From Falciphora oryzae (lineage: Eukaryota > Ascomycota > Sordariomycetes > Magnaporthales > Magnaporthaceae), in assembly GCA_000733355.1 (NCBI GenBank), contig JNVV01000015.1:331645-395644 (forward strand): a DNA stretch of 64,000 nucleotides. The letters run 5' to 3'. The position numbers and the translations under genes are program-made. The notes under the pieces are model-generated. The model did no database searches. It was not told the origin of the DNA and saw only the letters and a list, made by a program, of their open reading frames with translations. Positions 58,902 to 64,000 of this stretch are shown here, piece by piece (the stretch's first letter is position 1; every line of letters starts with the position of its first letter).

Positions 58902-61342
58902 ATGACGGTCGCACACGATCACGGCCACCGGTCGTCCTCGACCCATCCCCCGGCAAACATGCTGGCCCTCGAGGATAGGTTCGAGGTCCTGAAGGAGATT
59001 GGAGATGGAAGCTTTGGAAGCGTGGCTCTGGCCCGCGTCCGCACAGCAGGATCCAGCGTTGCCCGAAGGGGCACTGTGGTAAGTTGACCACCATGACTTG
59101 AAGCATCTCTAGTGCCAGAAAATGGGCACAGAGGCGGCGACTGACTGGCACACGTTTGCTCGTTCAGGTTGCCATCAAGACGATGAAGAAGACGTTTGAG
59201 TCTTTTACCCCCTGCCTGGAGCTCCGCGAAGTCGTTTTCCTGAGGACGCTGCCCGCCCACGCCCATCTCGTGCCGGCCCTCGACATCTTCCTGGACCCCT
59301 TCAGCAAGAAGCTGCACATCGCCATGGAGTACATGGAGGGAAACCTCTACCAACTGATGAAGGCTAGGGAACACAAGTGCCTGGACAACTCCAGCGTCAA
59401 GAGCATTCTGTTCCAGATCATGCAGGGTCTGGAGCACATCCACGCACACAGCTTTTTCCACCGCGACATCAAGCCCGAGAACATTCTGGTGTCGACAAAT
59501 GGCCACCAGGAATCCACCACCTCGTTCAGGCGGTACTCTTCCCTGGTCAACGGCGCCTCCTCGCAGGCGTACACGGTCAAGATCGCCGATTTTGGCCTTG
59601 CCAGGGAAACGCACTCGAAGCTTCCGTACACGACTTACGTTTCGACAAGATGGTACAGGGCACCCGAGGTGCTCCTGCGGGCCGGCGAATACTCGGCTCC
59701 GGTTGACATTTGGGCTGTGGGCGCCATGGCCGTCGAGGTGGCCACCCTGAAGCCGCTGTTTCCCGGTGGCAACGAAGTTGATCAGGTCTGGAGGGTGTGC
59801 GAGATTATGGGCAGCCCGGGGAACTGGTACAACAAATCTGGTGCAAGGGTAGGTGGCGGCGACTGGAGGGAAGGAACAAGGCTGGCTGGAAAGCTGGGTT
59901 TTTCGTTCCCCAAGATGGCACCGCACGCCATGGACACGATCCTGCAGTCACCTCAGTGGCCTGCCTCTCTGAGTCACTTCGTCACCTGGTGTCTCATGTG
60001 GGATCCCAAGGCCAGGCCAACCTCCACGCAGGCTCTGGCCCACGAGTACTTCAACGACGCTGTCGATCCCCTCAGGCCCAAGTCGTCAGCCTCCAGGATA
60101 CTTGGCCGCAAGCATTCGGACCTTCGTTCTGGATCCAAGGACTCGGCCTCGTCCACCCCCACGTCATCGAAGCCATCGTGGTTTAGGAAATCGCTCATCG
60201 GGCGGAGCGAGAGCAACGACAGCACTCCCCCGCCGCCCGTTGCCAAGGACGTCTCGCCGAGGCCATCGCCGCCCGTCCACACCGTGTCCGAGACCTCGAA
60301 CCCGAAGACCAAGCCCGCCGCGTCCAAGAGGACAACGTGGACTAACGGTCCATCGAACGTCGCGCCGATGCCCATTCTCCCGTCGATCAAGCCGATCTCG
60401 CCCCTTTCCGACACGGTCACGGCCCAGGCCAAGACGCCCTCGTACAACGATTCGTATGCCAATGGGGCCACTCAGCGTGGTAACGAGAAGGCTTCCAAGA
60501 AGATTGGCCGTCAGCTCTCGGTCGCGTCGAGCACGAACAACTACGCCGAGATTCACAGGCAGCAGGCCGAAAGGGCTCTGAACGGGAATGGTGGGCTTTC
60601 GTCACCGCCGAGCGCGCACAAGGAGAGCTTCTTCTCGCACCTGCGCAAGAGGGCTCGCAGGTTCTCAGGAAGGCACCAGACTCCCATGTCGCCCACCTCG
60701 GACGACGTGGAGGCCCAGGCAGGATGTGGTCCTTGGGGCAGCAACCGCTCCTCCATGGTCATCGACCAGCCGGCACCCGTTCCCAAGGATGGCGTGTACG
60801 AGGCCCACCACGCCTCGGAGGCTCTGCTACCGCCCGCAGTGCCTGTGCACAATCTTAATGCGAGTACGAGCACCCTGAAGAGGCACCATTCCCTTCCTCA
60901 CCACCAGCCGAGGTCTGTCGACAACCTCATAGCGACCAACCGCACTGGCGCTGGTGGACCCGTATCGAGCCGGACGAGGAGGGCGCAGGCTGTCCAAGGT
61001 GTTCACCAGTACGACGCACCGGACGAGGAAGATGAGCTCCTGGATGAGGTGCTTAACTCGACGCAGAAGGCTATGAACCGCCTTGATAAAGACCCCAAGC
61101 CGCTGGGGCGGTCGGCCAGCAGCGTGGCCATTTCGAACACGAACCCGTACCCGACCCCATCGCCCTCGGCCAATGGCAACTCGGTTCTGTTCGGCGACGG
61201 GCAGGAGGCCGTGACCCCCAAGCCGCTCAACCTCAACAAGAAGACGGCGGCTGAACACAAGTGGCCGACGCCGCCGTACGAGGAGAGCGAGTGGGCTGCG
61301 TCCGCTTCGGCCAGCATTTGGGCGGCAAGCAATCGGTTCTAG
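58902..61342 (+). CDS. Ime2/RCK-type serine/threonine protein kinase
   Basis: Two exons, 58902-59078 and 59168-61342, give 783 aa. The kinase domain (about 27-320) has the Gly loop IGDGSFGSV, the VAIK Lys (K63, first codons of exon 2), HRDIKPENIL (D159), DFG (200-202), the activation TxY motif T214-T215-Y216 followed by VSTRWYRAPE, and a CMGC-type DIWAVGAM segment. An insert between the catalytic loop and DFG (about 170-195, Ser-rich) is typical of fungal Ime2 relatives. The tail of about 460 residues is Ser/Pro-rich and disordered. Yeast Ime2 drives meiosis. In filamentous fungi the homologues (for example Neurospora ime-2) restrain protoperithecium formation and affect stress and light responses. 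Activity should be intact. The single intron precedes the VAIK motif. Confidence 0.88.
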
Positions 61343-64000
61343 AGGGACAACCACGATTGCTTGTGGCCCGCCTACCCTTGTCTGAATCAGCATTATCGTT
61401 ACTTACCAGCAACATCACACTCATCGACACTGGCGCCACATCAGTTTTTCTCGTTCGACTACAGAGGTTTCTATTTTTGCAACATGGGACGGTGTTTCGG
61501 CGTTGAAGCACGCTTGTTTCTTTGCGTCTCTATATGGGGTGGCCTGGACAATTGCATTCGTTCGTCGCTTCTTCTCTTCAGCCGTTGTCGTGGAACGCTT
61601 GTTCTTCTTCTCCCGGCAACTTTGTCTTCCACCCATTTGGCGTTTGCCACCGTTTTCACCTTTTCTCCCTTCATGACAGGACCGGTGTCCACTGCTAAGC
61701 CATTGCGCGGCCATCATCGCATGCATGGTGACTTTTTTTCTCTTCTTGGTCTGATTCTCAGCGCATCGTTTACCAAGCGAAGAACAGTAAATGCCGCGTC
61801 ATTGTAATGCACTGACGAGACTTTTGAGGGGTTTTTGTTTTCTACCAGGCCCTGGAACGTTCGAAAGCGCCTTATTTCTTTTCTGTCTCTTATTCCTTGA
61901 TCTACGTCCAATGTTTACTTCCTCGCCTGGACTTGTTACTGTCTGCCAGTTTTCGTTTGTTTGTCACTTTCCGTCGAAAAGAAAAATACCCATATAGATT
62001 GTACGGCTGGCCCCTTTTCTTGAAATAAGAAGCGGAGGCCAGATTGCCAGGGCATCATATCCCCAGATATATGCACTGTTTTTTTTTTCTCGAGCTTTTT
62101 TCATTTGTCAGATTTCTCCCCCATGTGGGTTCATTTTCCGTCTATTATTTCTCATGTCAATACCTATAGCAGGCAAACCTAGCAATCAGGGGGAGGGAGG
62201 GGACAAGGGTGTCTTGTTAGTTAGATCACTCTTCTGTTTGCCCAATCATGCCTTTTTGATCTCAACTCAGACGGACTTTCCACACTATCCACATCCTTCT
62301 CCTCTCCCCCCCCTCTCTCTCTCTCCTCACTTGTTCAAGGGCGTGGCCTGCACCGTGTTCCCAGCCGCCACCTTCCTACCCGGTGTTCCGTTGCTGGGGT
62401 TGTCTTGTCTTTTGGCAGTTGGCAGCCGGCCCGTCCGCCCCCGGCCTCTTCCTCCTTTCTCCCCTATATTTCCCCGCTATATAGACCGTCTATGTTCGTT
62501 TCGCGCGGCAGCTTTTGAGCCTTTTATTTTTATTTTTATTTTTTTCCTTTTTCTACCACTGCATCAGAAAGGGGGTTCGGGAAAAGCTATCTCGTCATGG
62601 GAGGTCTGAACTCCCCAGATCATCTTGTCTATCTTCTTTGCCATCTTGCTGTTCAGCCTTGCCTTTTCCTTGATTCTCCTTTGTCGATTATCTCTGTCTC
62701 ACACCTTTTCTTGTATATGAAGGGGTAGTGTGTTTTTTCTTATGCCTCTAGTTCCTTGTGTACTATCGGGTTTCGAAGCACCGATCCCCCTAGGAAGACC
62801 GGCCCCAAGAAAGTAGGGGTTCGGTTGGTCCGGGGGAAGGTGAGGGGATGATAATTGGAAGTGCAATGCGAGAATATGCGATGCGATGCTGCGCCGTGCC
62901 CGTGCCCACTTGTGCTCTGATGGTGTGATCGTTACAGCTTTTCTGGTATATGCTGGGATATGGGGTGTGTGATGGCTTGTGGTTCTGCATCCTTCTCTGT
63001 GTGCGTTGCATGGCCTCCACCTCGCCACATGCTGGCAGGCTACTTGTTTATCATGGGAATTTATCTGGCCCGAGATTCCTACGTCTTTCGTAGACCTAAA
63101 CACACTCCTTCTCCTTCCGACGCGCCCATCCTGGTAGGCCGTCGAGGCGCAAGGATCTATCCCACCCGAGACACAGATGCCCCATGAGCGCTTGCATACC
63201 GTCCACCTCGCCGCATCTGGTGAGGCTGTGAGCCGCGAGCTTCCATCCGGGGCGTCACGTGTCTTGGCGGCCATCTCCCGCCGACGCCGTCCCATCGGTG
63301 TTTCCGCACACGCGTGTTTTCTGAGACATAAACAAACCCATGGATGATTGGCCTTTTCCCTTGGGTTGGGCGGGCTCTGTGCGCAAGGTCAGACTTCCCG
63401 CGTTCTGCAATGCAAAACCGGCTGGAGTGACGTCGGGAAGACAATTATCGGATGAAGAAGCGATTGGATCGAGAACGCGGGCGCGGTGCCTGCAATTGGG
63501 TTGGGCTGCTGACAACGCACGCACGTCTCGCACCTTGGGATGCCTCGGGGGCAGTGAAAGACGATGGAAGGGTTGAGCTGAGGCGGTGCAAATGCAGCGA
63601 CGCAGTCAGTGATGCAGCGGGCTGGCAGAAATACTGCTGCCTGCCACGCCAACACCAGACTGGAGGCGCCCCTCCTGCCGTTTTAGGGCGCAAAGAGGCT
63701 CTCAGAAGCAAGGATACGAAGGAACTCCGAGGAAAGATGCGACGGGGGCGTCGTCATCCAGCTGAGGTTACGAAGAGACAATTGCGAGCTGGGCCACCTT
63801 AGGCAGACTTTTTTTTTTTTCTTCCGTTTTGCGCCCTTGTCCGCTTCTGGTCCAGAAGCGTCGCCTGTCGAATTAAGAGGCGTTTTGTTCGCATTCCTGC
63901 GAGCTGCAGAGGAGAGATTGGTTTGAGCGGGCGGGGGATTCCACAGAGCCAAGCAGAAAAAAAAAAAAAATAATACGGCAGAACATCAGAGAAACACCAG
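61343..64000. other. Gene-free right end of the window
   Basis: About 2.7 kb after the kinase. It includes T-rich 3' sequence (61470-62130), a CT-rich tract (62290-62335) and a TATATAG motif near 62478-62484. No frame shows a recognisable protein. A gene starting beyond 64000 could have its promoter here. Confidence 0.5.

Overview
The window is nuclear DNA of a filamentous ascomycete (Pezizomycotina, most likely a Sordariomycete). Genes are GC-rich and carry short GT-AG introns, mostly 40-180 nt, with CTAAC/CTGAC-like branch points. The proteins are fungal-type: a DCL2-type Dicer, an Ime2-like kinase, a GT34 mannosyltransferase, a DUF7514-like protein and an Rgp1 of about 1000 residues. I can support 17 protein genes. 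I see no rRNA, tRNA, transposon or CRISPR array, and no secondary-metabolite cluster.

Layout. 757-3969 (+) WDR62/MABP1-type WD40 protein. 5382-6937 (+) argininosuccinate synthase. 7446-10554 (-) Rgp1. 11252-16182 (-) Dicer-like 2. 17207-18439 (+) RCC1-repeat protein, convergent with 18594-19811 (-) proteasome alpha-2. 20721-21875 (+) RING-CH membrane E3. 23407-24609 (+) GT34 glycosyltransferase. 26383-26922 (-) small zinc-ribbon, Arg-rich protein. 29739-31685 (+) sphingosine-1-phosphate lyase, convergent with 32834-34410 (-) pyruvate dehydrogenase kinase. 37791-40057 (+) FHA-like/kinase protein. 41258-42853 (+) coiled-coil protein. 43391-44317 (-) Stc1-domain-like protein. 45790-48097 (+) DUF7514-like protein. 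49858-52444 (+) MFS sugar/inositol porter. 58902-61342 (+) Ime2/RCK-type kinase, preceded by a 6.4-kb stretch without a recognisable gene. The last 2.6 kb also shows no gene.

Most genes are unrelated core functions: arginine synthesis, Golgi traffic, proteasome, protein glycosylation, sphingolipid breakdown, PDH control, transport and kinases. One functional theme stands out. An intact DCL2-type Dicer and a protein with a Stc1-like double zinc finger lie about 27 kb apart. In fission yeast Stc1 joins RNAi to heterochromatin.

Exon structures were worked out by hand from splice signals, reading phase and family consensus. Every multi-exon model listed closes in frame. The least certain ends are the 5' end of the coiled-coil gene and the reality of the small zinc-ribbon gene.
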